From Thinopyrum elongatum (lineage: Eukaryota > Streptophyta > Magnoliopsida > Poales > Poaceae), in the NCBI GenBank assembly GCA_011799875.1, contig CM022302.1:200614086-200678085 (forward strand): a DNA stretch of 64,000 bases. The letters are read 5' to 3'. Position numbers and translations under genes: made by a program. Within the stretch, counting starts at the first letter, position 1, and each line of letters opens with the position of its first letter. Below the pieces are notes generated by a model. The model saw nothing but the letters and a program-made list of their open reading frames with translations. It made no database searches and was not told where the DNA came from. Shown piece by piece: positions 22,631-35,006 of this stretch.

Positions 22631-25509
22631 TCTCTACTCCTAAAGGAGGAGTCTGTGGTTGTGATGGTAGGTCTGGTACGTCGCTTCATTCGTTCGTCTC
22701 CACCCTGCTTCATACGTCCCCTCCCCCTCCTCGTTTTTTTCTTCCACTTTGTGTCTTTATTTTTTCTTCTAAAAAATGAAAAGTTTTTCTCCTTCTCCCC
22801 GTAACTCTATCTCATCAGGGACAATGATCCCCATCAGCGGCTGCCTTCTCCACGCGACCTGGAAAATTTGTCGCCCTTGTGGAAGTCGACGGCGACTACG
22901 TTCACTCCTCCCTCCCTCTCGCCCATGTCCACCAAAACCGGCGGAAAGAAAAAAATGAGTTCACACATACCTCATCCAATCTGCCATCATGCCTCCCCAT
23001 GCACTCGCACGCCATTGATGGTACTATGTCATCGCGTCCACGCACGGACCCAAATCTTCATCTCCCTCTCTTCTTTCATTGCACCCGCTCCACTCCTCCG
23101 CCATCACATGCGCAGATGCCTCACCGCCACGCTTCCTCTTCAACTCAATCTACTACGAGCTCTGCTAGGTAACCGAGATACATCCGTCCCCTCTCCTCTC
23201 TCCGTTAATTGGACTTCATGCGTGCTTCCTCGTGATTGATTCATATGTTGCTCGTTTGGATCCAAGGATCTGCTGGTGATGGGTTCGTGTGCAGGGTCGC
23301 TTTGATCTCGGGATTAATCTAGCGTTCATGGATTTAGTTGTCTCATGGCTGTTGGTGAAGCAATCCAATCTAATTTTTCATGATTGACTTTACAGGAGCA
23401 TGTCATTTGACCTCTGTGAGATTTAGATTACGGGACACTGCAGACGATGATACATGATATTCTGTCATACCTCATACATGAAATGTCCAGACTATGAACG
23501 GGTTTGTACTTGGTACGCTAGCTACTATGCCATTTCTTTATCCTTTGTTGTTGCAGGATTATATTTTCCATAATTCAACCTCTGTTTCGTTGTCAAAAGT
23601 ATGACAGTGGTTAACCCATGCTATTTATTTTTGCTAGTTGAACCGATTTATTTATGACATGTGGCCTTTCCTGGTAAGGTTTTTAACCAATCTTTTAGAG
23701 TGTTATTCACCCCCTCATCAATTTGTGTGATGTATAAACATGATTAGCCTGATAGCTCTCTTCTGTTTATAGCAGGCAATATGCAAAATAATAAGAAGTG
23801 TGGCAAAAACAATATGTGATCCATATGTTGGAAAATATATTATACTAGAATCAATTGGATTAGGAAACTTGACACTTGGTGCTCTTCAACCTACACTCCA
23901 GCTAGATTAAATTAGCACACCAATTGAACTCTGTAATATATAGAAATCCCTCACTACAGTCCCATTTAATGATGGAATTGGATTTATCAACCTTCAGTTA
24001 GTCATACTATAAGATTTTTTCTTTTGTGAGAATACCGTAAGATTGTTTTAAGGAGGTGTTACGTTAAGAAATCAACATCTAAAACCAATTGTTCCTAGAA
24101 TTTCAATCTTAGATATGCATTAGATACTTGTGTTCCTAATCTCCTATACATTTTATTTGAGCTGGGCATAAAAGGATTGTTGTACATCAGTTCCAACCTC
24201 TTATAGCTTCTGTTTGTCAGCTAGATATTTAAGATGTTTGGTCTGATGATCTCCCACTACATTTGCTTGTTTAAACAAGCAGGAATTGAAGTTTACGGAA
24301 TGCGAGAAAAAATAATTTGTAATTGAATCTGTGATTTGGTGATTCTGTGAATGTGAAGGTGCATTCCTACAAATTGTTCGGGCATGTTAGTTTTGTCCCT
24401 GGCTGCATTATACACACAACATGTTTAGATACTTTTCATTATAAAGACCTCTGACCTGATCATATTGTTATTTTCAGCTTTTGGATATGCATATAATGCT
24501 GACACCACATGGACTCTGAAGGAAGTTGTGCTAACTGCTAAGCTTTCCCTGCTTTTCCAGCTTGTGTGTTTCATTGATGGAGGAGGTATAAATTTGTTCC
24601 TTAAGTGAGAAAATCAAAACACAAATGCAGGAGGTATCCGACAACACTTACAACCACTACGTCATTCCACTTAGACTTGAAGGCAACATCAAAGGATGCC
24701 ACCGGCAGCAGAGATCAACATGTTCTTCACCGTCGGGGAGAAGGTGGAGGTCGAATGTTTCACCGTCAAGTGCACACTTATTGTTCAGCTACACTCAATC
24801 GGTCATCGTCACGGACACCGCCACACTAAGAATTGTGCAGCTGCTCTACTTTCAGGTACAAACTGGACATCACATGAGGTGTTACGCTCAACACCAGCCA
24901 GTTCAAAGGCAACCCTGGTGGTGGTCATCTGAGCATGCAAATGACAGGGAGCGAGCATTGCAATAATACATGCTAATAGGAGCAGTTTCATCTCGAGTAG
25001 ACGAGCACTGCAATAAATACATGCTACTCTCTGCGACTACTAACATACAGTTGCACTCAGGCTCTCGCATATACTACAGAGGTACTGTCCGTAAGTATCA
25101 TGGTTTATAGATTTATTTATATAAACAAATATTGATCTCAAGGATAACAATCTAGATTCCTCTGTTACTTCTGCTAATGTGATTGTAGCAACAATCACTC
25201 CCATTCAAACTTTTTTTAGGGAAACTACAACGCGCATTTTGCTCACCTCAACATTAAATTAAGGAATGCAGAAGGTTTAGGTCTCGTGCGAATTACTGAA
25301 ATTTTATATTTCTGGACAATGGAGAAAAGCCTAAATTAGGCGGGAGAGTAGAATTTACACTCGTTGTTGTAGTGCGGCTTTTGGCCATCCTTAGCACGAT
25401 AAGCACAAACACAAAGATTGGACGCCACCTTGGATTTGTCTGGCTGTTAATTTGTGGTCATCAAACACATTTATATTGTGCTCTGTACATATGCTCTGGA
25501 GCAAACACG
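22631..25509 (+). other. Left arm of the Helitron, possible captured gene pieces
   Basis: No intact gene. Gene-like signs are a pyrimidine-rich, GC-rich start (22680-23170) ending at a donor-like GCTAG/GTAACC, then AT-rich intron-like DNA. An exon-like piece after TTTTCAG at 24478 reads FGYAYNADTTWTLKEVVL and continues hydrophobically. A short frame near 24696 has MPPAAEINMFFTVGEKVEVE, loosely like the start of an Agenet/Tudor-type domain. Grass Helitrons often carry such fragments. None can be named with confidence. Confidence 0.4.
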
Positions 25510-25514
25510 CAATA
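25510..25514. repeat. Left target-site duplication of the Tat element (CAATA)
   Basis: CAATA at 25510-25514 recurs at 38810-38814, directly outside the two LTRs. Confidence 0.9.
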
Positions 25515-26387
25515 TGTCGACGTACGACACCTATGGGATCCCGAGAGACCCCTTTACGATTCGGCGGGGGGAGAGGTATACGCAAAGAGCAGAACCAATG
25601 ATCGACGCGGGAAGTTTTTACCCAGGTTCGGGCCGCTGATCAGCGTAAAACCCTACTCCTGCTTTGTGTTCTTATTGATGTTCTTGAGCCCAGCCTTCAG
25701 GAGCGCTCGCAACGAACAGTACATTCAAAGAGCAGCTACGCATGCAGAATGGGCCGGAAGTTCTCTTCCCCTGTAGCAGTTGCCTTGGGCCTCCTTTTAT
25801 ATGCTCAAAGGGGTCTCCACAGTGGCAAAATGTACATACATTGAGGTGTAAAGTAGCTACAGGGTATCATACCTAACCCCTGAGGGATTAGGACAAGCGC
25901 ATTTAATGCACCGTGAGGTGTCCGTTTAGGTGTTCTCACTTTCTTGGGGATGGAAAAAGGGGCCATCCCATCAGCACCGCTTAAGCTCTCCTCCACTGGC
26001 GCGTCGCCACGCATCCAGAGAAGGACCCAGAATGTCAGGCATGTTACTGTGCCGAAGCGGTGGCACAGTGGTGGAATCTCGCTAGGCGCCGAATCTTGCC
26101 GGGCGCCAAGCCTTGCCGGACGCCAAGCCTTGCCGGGCGCCAAGCCTTGCCAGGCGCCAAGTCTTGCCGGGCCCCAAAGGCCATCCCGGCAAGGATCTTG
26201 CCGGGGGAAGCTGGCCTTCGGATTCCAGCTCTGCTTATCTGCTGATCCTCAGATCTCTGACTTGATGATTTCCTCGATGGCTTGAATCGACCTCGAGCCG
26301 ATCCCGGCAAGCCTTGCCGCGAGGATGGCTACATGTGCCCGTGCACAAGTACGGGGTACTAGTGGCCCAATACTTAGTACACCGACA
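25515..26387 (-). repeat. 3' LTR of the Tat element (873 bp)
   Basis: Plus-strand ends are TGTCGACGTACG and ACACCGACA. A TATA-like CATATAAAAGG (minus) lies at 25793-25803. It carries about four extra units of a GCCTTGCCGGGCGCCAA minisatellite (26080-26180) compared with the right LTR. Confidence 0.92.
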
Positions 26388-26790
26388 GGAGCCCCCGGGC
26401 CTAGGCCATACACGAGTGCGAGGTGTTGTTGGGCTAGGCCCAAACAGTGCACGGGCACGCGTGGCAGGGAATTAACTGCTCGTAAATATCTTGTTTTACT
26501 GTGCCCCCCACTACGCGCACGGAGCATGCGACGTGGGAAGCGTGCCAAAAAGGCTGAAACTGCCTCGCGCCTATAGAGGCGCATTCATATTGGGGAATAA
26601 AAGAAGCGGCCCCGTTCCTTCCCCATAAAAAAGGAGAAGTCGCAGAGGCATGAACCTATTTATCCCCTTCTTCTTTCAATCTGGCCATCGCCATTGCCCT
26701 CCTCCTCTCGAGCTTAGAGCGAAACCTTTTCTTCTTCCGCCCGCTGCCTCCGCGCTCGCTCCACCCCCAGCTTCCGCTCCCGCCGTCGCC
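26388..26790 (+). other. Leader between LTR and antisense gene
   Basis: Minus-strand polypurine tract (GGCCCGGGGGCTCC) sits at 26388-26401 against the LTR. On the plus strand, AATAAAAGAAG near 26595 and CCCATAAAAAAGG near 26622 are possible core-promoter or leader elements about 170-190 bp before the antisense start codon. Confidence 0.5.
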
Positions 26791-29700
26791 ATGGCGCCCA
26801 AGGCCAGCAAGGGCAAGGGGAAAGAGGCGAAAGCCGATGTTCCGGAGAGCGAACTGGTGAAGATGCGGAAGAGGCTCGTCATCTTCCCTCCAACGCTCGA
26901 CGCCGAAGCTTTGAAGGGGCGATACCAATGCATGTGGGCGAAGGGAACGCAAGCTCACCCCGTCACACGCGTAATCCCAGGTGCTTGCTCCAAAGGTGGA
27001 TCAGACAGATACCCTTTCTTCACTGCATATTTCTATTGCGCGCTCTATCCCCCCTTTTCCGACTTCTTCAATGACATCATGTACACATACGGCTTCCGCC
27101 TTCTTGATTTCACGCCGAATGCAGTACTTTGCATGTCAATCTTTGCCCATCTCTGTGAGAATTTCGCTGGCGTGATCCCCAATTCTGCTCTTTTCCGCCA
27201 TTATTTCTACCCTCGTATCCAAAAAGGAGAGGCTCTCTCTGGATCTATTGCCTGGATTCCAAGGGCTTGGAACAAAGAGATATACCCAGAGGGAGTTTAC
27301 CGCGAAAAGTGGGACGAGTGGCGGGCCGAATGGTGCTGGATTCAGGAAGTAGATCCTCATCCTTTTTGTCATCCCCGGCAACAGAAGGTGGTCCGCGGCA
27401 AGGATTGGGGCGATCTCGCTGTGGAAGACGAGAGGCTCACAATCGCCACTACCAGGATCCTTCGCTTGAAGGCAGCCGGGCTGACGATGGAGATGATCGG
27501 CTTCGACTTTCTCCGCCGCCGCATCGCCCCTCTGCAGAACAGGGGAAGGCCAGTCTAGGAGTACAAGAACGCGGCAGATGTCATGAGACTGCGCCCCGGG
27601 CTGAACAACAATCTGACCACCATGCAGCTTGGCGCTCTCCGCCAAAAGTTATTCCAGCGCGAAGACAAGCACCGGCTGCCGGCAAGGATTGTCCCCTTGT
27701 GCAACAACTCTGCCTTGGGGTCAATCATTGCCTTCTTGCCGATGTTTAACGCCCACGGCCTTGATCCGACCTGGGCCAAGCCAAGCGAGGAGGAAGCGCA
27801 GAAATTCTTTGACAATTTGACGGAGAAGCCTGTCCGGCAAGATTCAGATCTTATCCGAGCCACCACTGATCAGGAGGTAGCCTACATCGCTACCAGAGTG
27901 GAGGAGGCGAATCTTGCTGTGGAAGCCGGCAACGTTGGCTTCACAGAGTGGGAAGCCAGCGACGCAGAGGTGGTAGTGGAGGCAAAGCCTGCCGAGGAGG
28001 ACAAGGTTGCCGGGGAAGAAGGCGGCGCAGCCGCTGAGAGCTCGTCCGGCGAAGACTCGGCCGAAGAGGAGACGCGAGAAGAGCCCTCGCCCCCGAAGAA
28101 GACAAAACGCGTTCTTCGGAAGACTGCATCAGGCATCCCGGCAAGCCAGCCTACTTCGAGCGGCGAAGCCCCCGGCAAGAAAGTGGCCGGCAAGACTGGA
28201 TCGCGGCAGGGGGCTCGTCAACAGCCTGCGCGGCGCGCGAGACCCACACCAGCGTCCACCGCTGGGGCGGCAGGAGGGTCTCGTACTACTGCACCGGAAG
28301 CTGCCCCGGCGCCTGCCACAGCCAAGCGGCCTAGGACTCCTCCTCCGCCTCCCCACTCAAACACCGCAACGGAGGTCGACTTCGACATCTCCGGCTTTAG
28401 TCCAGAGCGAGAGGAAGAAGAGTGAGTACTTGCCACAGCCTTTACCTTCCAATTTGCATCAATCTTACTAACTTGCTTGTATTGTTTCTGCAGTGACACA
28501 GAAACCTTGCTGGAGAGGATGGCGAAGTGGTCAAGGACTTCTATGGGCGACGAGCCCCCGGCAGGCTCCACGAGCGTGCCGGAAACTGTCGTTGTCAGCC
28601 CGGAGTCCAGTCCTCAACACAGCCCCCAGCGCAGCCCCCAGCACAGCCCCCAGCGTAAGTCCATTGTCCTTTTTCCGCTGACTGGTGCCGAGGCTTTCAT
28701 TCTTGCCGCTAATATCTTTGGGTTCGCAGGAGAAGAACGGCAACAAGGAGAAGACATTCCCTTTGTGCCTCCTTCATCGACCGCTCCGCCCACAAGCACA
28801 TCCCCGGCAAGAGATCCTGCCGGCGAGCCCGTCCTAACTGAGGGGGAGCCGGCAAGCGCGGACTCCGGTGACACGGCCCCGGCAACCGGAGTTGCCGGGA
28901 GAGGTGAAGCCACCTCCCGACAGCCCGACGCAGGTACTCGATTGCCTCAGAGTGCTTGTTATCCTTTTTCTCTTATCTCTTTATCTTTAGTCGCTTCAAA
29001 CTCCAAACCTCGATCTTATTCTGTCTTCCTCCTTCGCCCTTCAGAGTTCCCTGTGATGGAACACATGGACGTCGACGTCGTCATCGAGGAGACAACTAGG
29101 GATGCCGCCGCTGAAGCGGACAGGATCGCTGCTAGTGAGGCCACCAAGGTTGATGTTGCCGGGGCTGGTGATGCTCTTGACGGGGAGGCTGCCAAGACTG
29201 CACAAGAGAAAATCGCCGAAGAACCTGCTGAAGAGGGCGACAGGGAGGCTGAGGACCGCACTGACAGCATTCCTGCCGCAGGAGCGCCAGGCGCTGCACC
29301 GGCCACAGAGCCCCCTGTCACTGGTGAGGCGGCCACTGAAGACCAGCCATCGACATCTGAAGGCCCCTCATCCATCAAGTATCTCAAGGTTGGCGAGAAC
29401 CTGTTCATCAACTTGCCGGGGACGGCAAGCACCAAGGCACCAGCCGAAGGAGAAATTTTCGAGGAAATTATTGCCGCTGCCGGGCTCGAAGTTGTTGATG
29501 ACCCCAACACTAGCAGTGGCAAATCTGAAGAGGATCAACTCCTTCAGGCCATGGGTGAGAATTTCCGCAAACTCCAGGCTCTCCATCGCGCCCGAAAAGA
29601 GAAGGCGGACTCCAGAATGGCAGTTGTCGAGGCAGCCGAAACGGATTTTCAAAGGCGCGTCGCACAAATGCAAATGTGGCACGCCGAGGCCCTCCAAGAG

Positions 29701-30753
29701 CTGGTTGCCGGCCGAGAACAAGTGAGCCAGGAATGGAATGAGATCCTCCTGAAGCAATCAGATATGGAGAAGGCACATGATGAAGCTGTTCAAAGGATTG
29801 CTGCCGAAGATGCTCTCCTGACGGGGCGCCGCGTTGCTCTTGATGCTCACGAAGAAGATCTCACCGCACGTGAGCAGGCGCTCGCCGCCAAGCTTCGTAG
29901 CAAGGATGAAGACATCGAAAATCTTGTCGCGCGGCGGACCCAGGAGCTGGAGCAAAAACATAAGGAGGCGCTCGAAGCTCTGACTGCAAGTCACGCCGGC
30001 AAGCTCAAGGAGGCCGTCGATGCTGCCGAAGCTGCAGAGGCCGCCAAGAGTGAGCTGAGCGACAAAGTGAAGAGGCTGGAAACAGATCTCGAAGAGCACG
30101 GCAAGGAGCTCTCGACGCTCAAGGGGGACAGGGAAAAAACCCTCCACTCCTTGGCGGAGATGCAAGTTGCCCTATCCGACAAGACCAAGCAGCTCTCCTC
30201 TGCGGCTGATAGTATTTCGGTTCTGGAGCTGAATCTGACCACGCTGGAGAAGTCTCTCGAGGTCGGCAAGGCCCGTGAGAAGGCTCTACTCAAGGATCTC
30301 CAAGAAGAGAGGAACCTGCTCAAGAGCGCTGCCGCTGCCCAAAACGAATACGAGAAGGGAGTGGAGATCTGGACTGGACGCCTCATCGCCACCGCGGAGA
30401 AGCTTACCGCAGAACTGTCAACCATGGGCCTGTCGAACTTCAGATATTCTTCCGAGGAAAGGATATCTCCAAGTGCCAGGTTGACGATGTTCTTTGAAAG
30501 CATCATCAACGCGTTGAGGGCGCTCCAGTCCAGCCGGGCGACCCAACTGGCGAACGAGACCCGTCGGCTTTGCCGGGCGGTCCTCCGCAAGGTGCTCATC
30601 AAGGTGGTGCACAGCAATCCCGGCATCGACCTCTCCAGCGCGCTCGGCCATCTGCCAAAGGATGCAAATGTTGAGGCGCTTGAAGAGTGCATCGCGCCAA
30701 TCCTTGAGAAGGTGGACTCCATCAAAAGGATCGAAGGCCAGTGCAGGGATTGA
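26791..30753 (+). pseudogene. Antisense spliced gene of the Tat element: gypsy-type transposon domain plus long coiled coil
   Basis: The start is ATGGCGCCC at 26791, in a good context (GTCGCCATGG). Exon 1 encodes a Lys-rich start and then a domain with YPFFTAYFYCALYPPFSDFF and FRLLDFTPNAVLCMSIFAHL, which fits Pfam Transposase_28 (putative gypsy type transposon). The region to 28421 is acidic/Ala-Pro-rich with basic patches. Likely introns are 28422-28493, 28655-28729 and 28934-29044; all have GT-AG ends and lengths that are multiples of three. The last exon has a coiled coil of about 300 residues (29520-30400) and a conserved-looking C-terminus ending at 30751-30753. The only break is a stop at 27556-27558. 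Molecular role unknown; it does not overlap pol. Confidence 0.78.
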
Positions 30754-31556
30754 GTGCTTCCCTTTTATTCTTGCCGCCATCATCTCATGTAAAAGACAAT
30801 TAAGTCTCAAGTTAGAACTGCGGCAACTCATGGATGTAATACAATTTGCCTATGTTTAAGTGCATGCTTGCTATTTTCCTTGTCTGATTCCTTTATGTAT
30901 GGAGTTCACCCTACGCTTATTGAAAAACTTGCCGGCGCGCAACCTGCCGCGAGCGTTGGGTGCGGGACTTCAGCAGCCTGCTGGAGGCGCAGCGGCCGGC
31001 AAGACTCCTTGGCGTTCTCAGTGCAGCCACTTAAATCGTTGAGCGGACTCGAAAGAAAATAAAGGCGCAACTGATTACAACAAGGGTTCCTTCGCGTGCA
31101 GATTTTCCATACAAGAATCGGAATCGTCCAAAGAAATAACTTGGTAATAAAAGAAAAACTTGCTCTTAGTTTTTAGGACTTAGCTTCCTGGCTTTGTTTT
31201 TCCTCCGGCAAGCATCGATTCCGAACGTCACCAACTGGTATTCATATCTCCCTCCCCCCCCCGGCAAATGTGCACGCGAGGAATCCTTCTGTCTTTTGAG
31301 AAAAAGAAAGAAGAGAAAATAAAGGGATGAAACCTTGGCGGTTCGTTAGAACTTACCGGGATCAGGTGTCATACAACATCTTAGACAAACATGCATATAT
31401 AAATATGAACATGGGAATCAATAAGGGAATGTACAACACTTAAATTTATTCATCTGTGCTCAGGGTCTGTGCCTGGCTTTGTACAAAGGATCACATGCCT
31501 TGCCGGCAAGACTTGTACAAAAAAGGGGGTTGCCGGGGGCCCCCGACAACCGCGCC
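30754..31556. other. Spacer between antisense gene and pol end
   Basis: No supported frame. It contains several CTTGCCGG/CCGGCAAG words (30927, 30994, 31205, 31499-31509) and a C-run at about 31252-31262. The two genes converge here, so terminators of both transcripts would be expected in this stretch. I cannot point to a specific one. Confidence 0.45.
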
Positions 31557-32640
31557 TTATGGATAGAACTTGCGAAGATGTTCGATATTCCAGGAATTGC
31601 TCACTGGAACGCCATCTTCGGTCTCCAGGCGGACAGCGCCGGGCCTGGTGACTCGTACTACCCGATAAGGGCCTTCCCACTTTGGCGTCAACTTGTTTGA
31701 ATTCTTGGCGGATTGAATCCGTCGAAGAACAAGGTCGCCTTCCTCAAGGCTTCGGGCATGAACTTTGCGGCTATGATAGCGGCGCAAAGCTTGCTGGTAG
31801 CGTGCAGCTCGCACAGCAGCCTGAAGACGATTCTCCTCAAGGAGCACAGCATCGTCTTGCCGCAGTTGCTCTTGCTCGAGCTCATCATAGGCGAGCACTC
31901 GAGGAGATCTGTATATGAGTTCCGTGGGGAGAACTGCTTCCGCTCCATAGACCAGAGCGAAGGGCGTCTGGCCGGTGGCTCGATTTGGTGTCATTCTGAT
32001 TGACCAAAGAACCGCTGGCAACTCATCAATCTAGTGTCTTCCGCACTTTTTCAGCCTGTCAAAAGTTCTGGTCCTGAGACCGCGCAGCACTTCAGCGTTG
32101 GCCCTCTTCGCTTGTCCGTTGCTTCTCGGGTGAGCAACAGAGGCAAAACAAATCTTGCCGCCAAGGTCTTGGACGTACTGCATGAAGGTGCGACTTGTGA
32201 ACTGCGTGCCGTTGTCGGTGATGATCCTGTTAGGCACACCGAAATGGCAAACAATTCCTTTAAAGAACTTGACAGCTGACTGCGCTGTCACCTTCCTCAC
32301 TGCTTCCACCTCCGGCCACTTTGTGAACTTGTCGATAGCAACGTACAAGTATTCAAAGCCCCCGGTAGCACGGGGGAAAGGGCCCAGTATGTCGAGCCCC
32401 TAGACCGAAAATGGCCAGGATAGAGGGATTGTTTGAAGAGCTTGAGCTGGCTGATGTAATTTCTTCGAATGAAACTGGCACGCTCCACACTTGGTTACTA
32501 GTGCAGTCGCATCCTGGAGGGCGGTAGGCCAAAAGAAACCTTGCCGGAATGCTTTCCCGGCAAGCGCTCTTGACCCTATGTGAGAACCACATATGCCCCC
32601 ATGTATCTCTGCCAATAGCTGTAGTGCATCTTCCCGAGAA
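31557..32640 (-). pseudogene. pol: integrase of the Tat element
   Basis: The zinc-binding N-terminal part (HGGICGSH, then CGACQFH) lies at about 32470-32640. The DDE core runs from about 32400 to 32031: VAIDKFTKWPEVEAV, ITDNGTQFTSRTFMQYV and SNGQAKRANAEVLRGL are visible. The C-terminal domain ends with WEGPYRVVRV and SWNIEHLRKFYP at 31557. Nonsense codons at about 32397-32399 and 32028-32030 interrupt it, with no change of frame. The core otherwise keeps its expected blocks. Confidence 0.88.
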
Positions 32641-33620
32641 ATGCACTTCAATTTCACACCATTTGGTCTCTTTCTGTACAGGACGTCATCGACGAACTTG
32701 AACATAACAGACCGACGGGCTACTCTCTCCGCTTCTTCTTGTTCCTCAGGGAGTTCACCTGTCTGAAGGAAATGGACAATGTGCTGCGCCCATGCTGGAG
32801 CCTGAGGCTCGACAACTAGGACTAAAGGCATCTCCTCTGCCGGGGGAACGTTTGTCTTGACAACGAGGGCGTGAGGCCCTGTCGGAGCCTGTTGTTCCCC
32901 GGCAGGCATGTCGATCCCGGCAACTTCCTTGCCGGCGGCTCCGGGGAGCTCTGCCGGGAAGTACTGGCCAGAGTTCAACTTCCTTCTCTTTTCTTGCCGC
33001 ATCGATGGCGCCACGGATGGTTGAGTCAATTGGAGCATAAAAGTTCCTGGTTCCACAGGCAACTTGAGGGCAGCACGCTTTGACAGGTCGTCAGCAATAT
33101 TATTCTCGGCACAAGGAACGTGCTCCATTTGGAGACCGTCAAAACGCTCTTCCAATTTCCCCACTTCATCTACGTAGGCTTGCATCAATGGACTTTGATA
33201 GCTCTTGTTAACTTGCCTGACGACAAGCTGTGAATCGCCTTTGATGATGAGCTTTTTGATACCAAGGTCTGCCGCGATCCTGAGACCGGCAAGCAAACCC
33301 TCGTATTCTGCAGTGTTGTTGGTCGAACTCTCCCGGGGAAAGTGCATTTGGACTACGTACTTGAGGTGCTCTCCGGTGGGTGCGACAAGCAGCACGCCAA
33401 CACCGGCGCCTTGCAGCGAGAAAGCCCCGTCAAAGTACATAACCCACTGCTGATCGATTTCCTTGCCGGGGAGAGTCGTTTCTTGAACTTCTTCGTCTGG
33501 CGTCGGGGTCCATTCTGCAATGAACTCCGCCAAGGCCCTGCTCTGAATTGTCGAAGTGCTTTCAAACTTAAGGCCAAAGCTCAACAATTCCAACGCCCAC
33601 TCGACGATCCTGCCGGTTGC
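32641..33620 (-). pseudogene. pol: second (Tat-type) RNase H domain and linker
   Basis: An additional ribonuclease H occupies about 33446-33050: WVMYFDGAFSLQGAG, then STNNTAEYEGLLAGL and LIIKGDSQLVVRQVNKSYQ supply the expected acidic residues. This second copy after the standard domain is typical of Tat-lineage elements and resembles archaeal/plant RNase HI. The linker to integrase is long, with no further domain recognised (EEMPLVLVVEPQAPAWAQ to FKFVDDVLYRKRPNGV). Confidence 0.82.
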
Positions 33621-34967
33621 TTCCGGATTTTGCAAAATCCGTTGCAACGGGAAGCGAGTGACGACGGTGATCTCATGTGCTTGGAAATAATGGCGCAGCT
33701 TCCTCGAGGCCATGAGGAGGCCGAAAAGCAACTTCTGCACACCAGAATATCTTGACCTAGCCCCTTGTAAAAGAGAGCTAACAAAATAAACTGGGCGCTG
33801 CACCACCTTCTTCTTCTGCACGGGTTCTTCTGTTTGCGCAGATCCTGTCTTGCCGGGATCGACCCTTGCCGGGGAAGATCTTGTCGCGTCATCCGGCGGT
33901 CCTGCCGCTGGTGTTGCTTCCTCATCAGCTTCTCTCTGCGCCACTAGCACAGCACTAACCACTTGATTTGTTGCCACCAGATACAGCAGCAACGGCTCTT
34001 GTGGTTTAGGCGCGACTAGCGTCGGCGGAGAGGAAAGGTATTTCTTCAAATCTTGCAGCGCAGCCTCCGCTTCCGGAGTCCATTTCATTGGACCTGCCTT
34101 CTTCAAAATTTTGAAAAAGGGCAGGGCGTGCTCAGCAGATTTGGAAATAAACCTGCTTAGAGCAGCAACACAGCCGGCAAGACGACACACATCCTTGACG
34201 CGTCTTGGCGCTTCAATTTGCTTAATGGCTTTGATCTTGTCGGGGTTCGCTTCGATTCCCCGGCAAGATACAAAGAATCCGAGGAGCTTGCCGGAAGGAA
34301 CACCGAACACGCACTTCTCAGGATTGAGCTTCAAGTTGATCTTGCGCAAGTTTGCAAGTGTTTCTTCTAAGTCTTGAATGAGCGTTGCTTTATCCTTGGT
34401 TTTGACCACTATATCATCCATTTACGCCTCCATATTTCTATGGAGTTGTGGCTCAAAACCAATCTGGATCGCTCTGGCAAATGTTGAACCAGCACTTTTC
34501 AACCCGAAAGGCATTCATATAAAACAATACGTACCACATGGGGTGATAAAGGCGGTCTTCTCTTCATCTTCTTTTGCCATAAAAATCTGATGATACCCTG
34601 AATAGGCATCGAGGAAGGACAGGAGATCACAACCAATGGTGGCGTCCACAATCTGGTCGATGCGCGGCAAGGGAAAGGGATCTTTTGGACAAGCTTTATT
34701 GATATCTGTATAATCGATACAAAGCCTCCATTTCCCATTCGCTTTCCGCACTACGACCGGATTAGCCAACCAGGTTGGATGAAGTACCCCTTTGACCAGT
34801 CCTGCCGCCTCCAGCTTTTTAATCTCTTCGGCAATGAATTCTTGCCGCTCCAAGGCCTGCTTCGTCACCCTTTGCTTGACGGGTCGCGCATGAGGACAAA
34901 CAGCAAGGTGGTGCTCAATTACCTTCCTGGGAACACCGGGGATGTCAGACGGTTGCCATGCAAACAC
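33621..34967 (-). pseudogene. pol: reverse transcriptase and first RNase H
   Basis: RT starts near 34967 (FAWQPSDIPGVPRKVIEH) and shows CIDYTDINKACPKDPFPLP, FLDAYSGYHQI and the catalytic DDIVVKTK (34421-34398). Two stop codons, near 34512-34514 and 34422-34424, lie just before the catalytic block. The thumb/connection leads into the first RNase H (LLLYLVATNQVVSAVL to VYFVSSLLQGARSRYSGVQK and IVEWALELLSFGLKFE). All parts share the gag frame, so only nonsense changes separate them. Confidence 0.88.
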
Positions 34968-35006
34968 TTCGACATTCGCCCGCAGGAAAGCAACGAGCGC
35001 GCTTTC

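Noticed and set aside
24696..24932. Agenet/Tudor-like domain in the Helitron
   Set aside because: Only about twenty residues look similar; too little to call a domain, so mentioned only as a possibility.
29016..30725. Minus-strand frames opposite the antisense Tat gene (for example 29991-30725)
   Set aside because: Mirror frames of the GC-rich coiled-coil exon without any domain.
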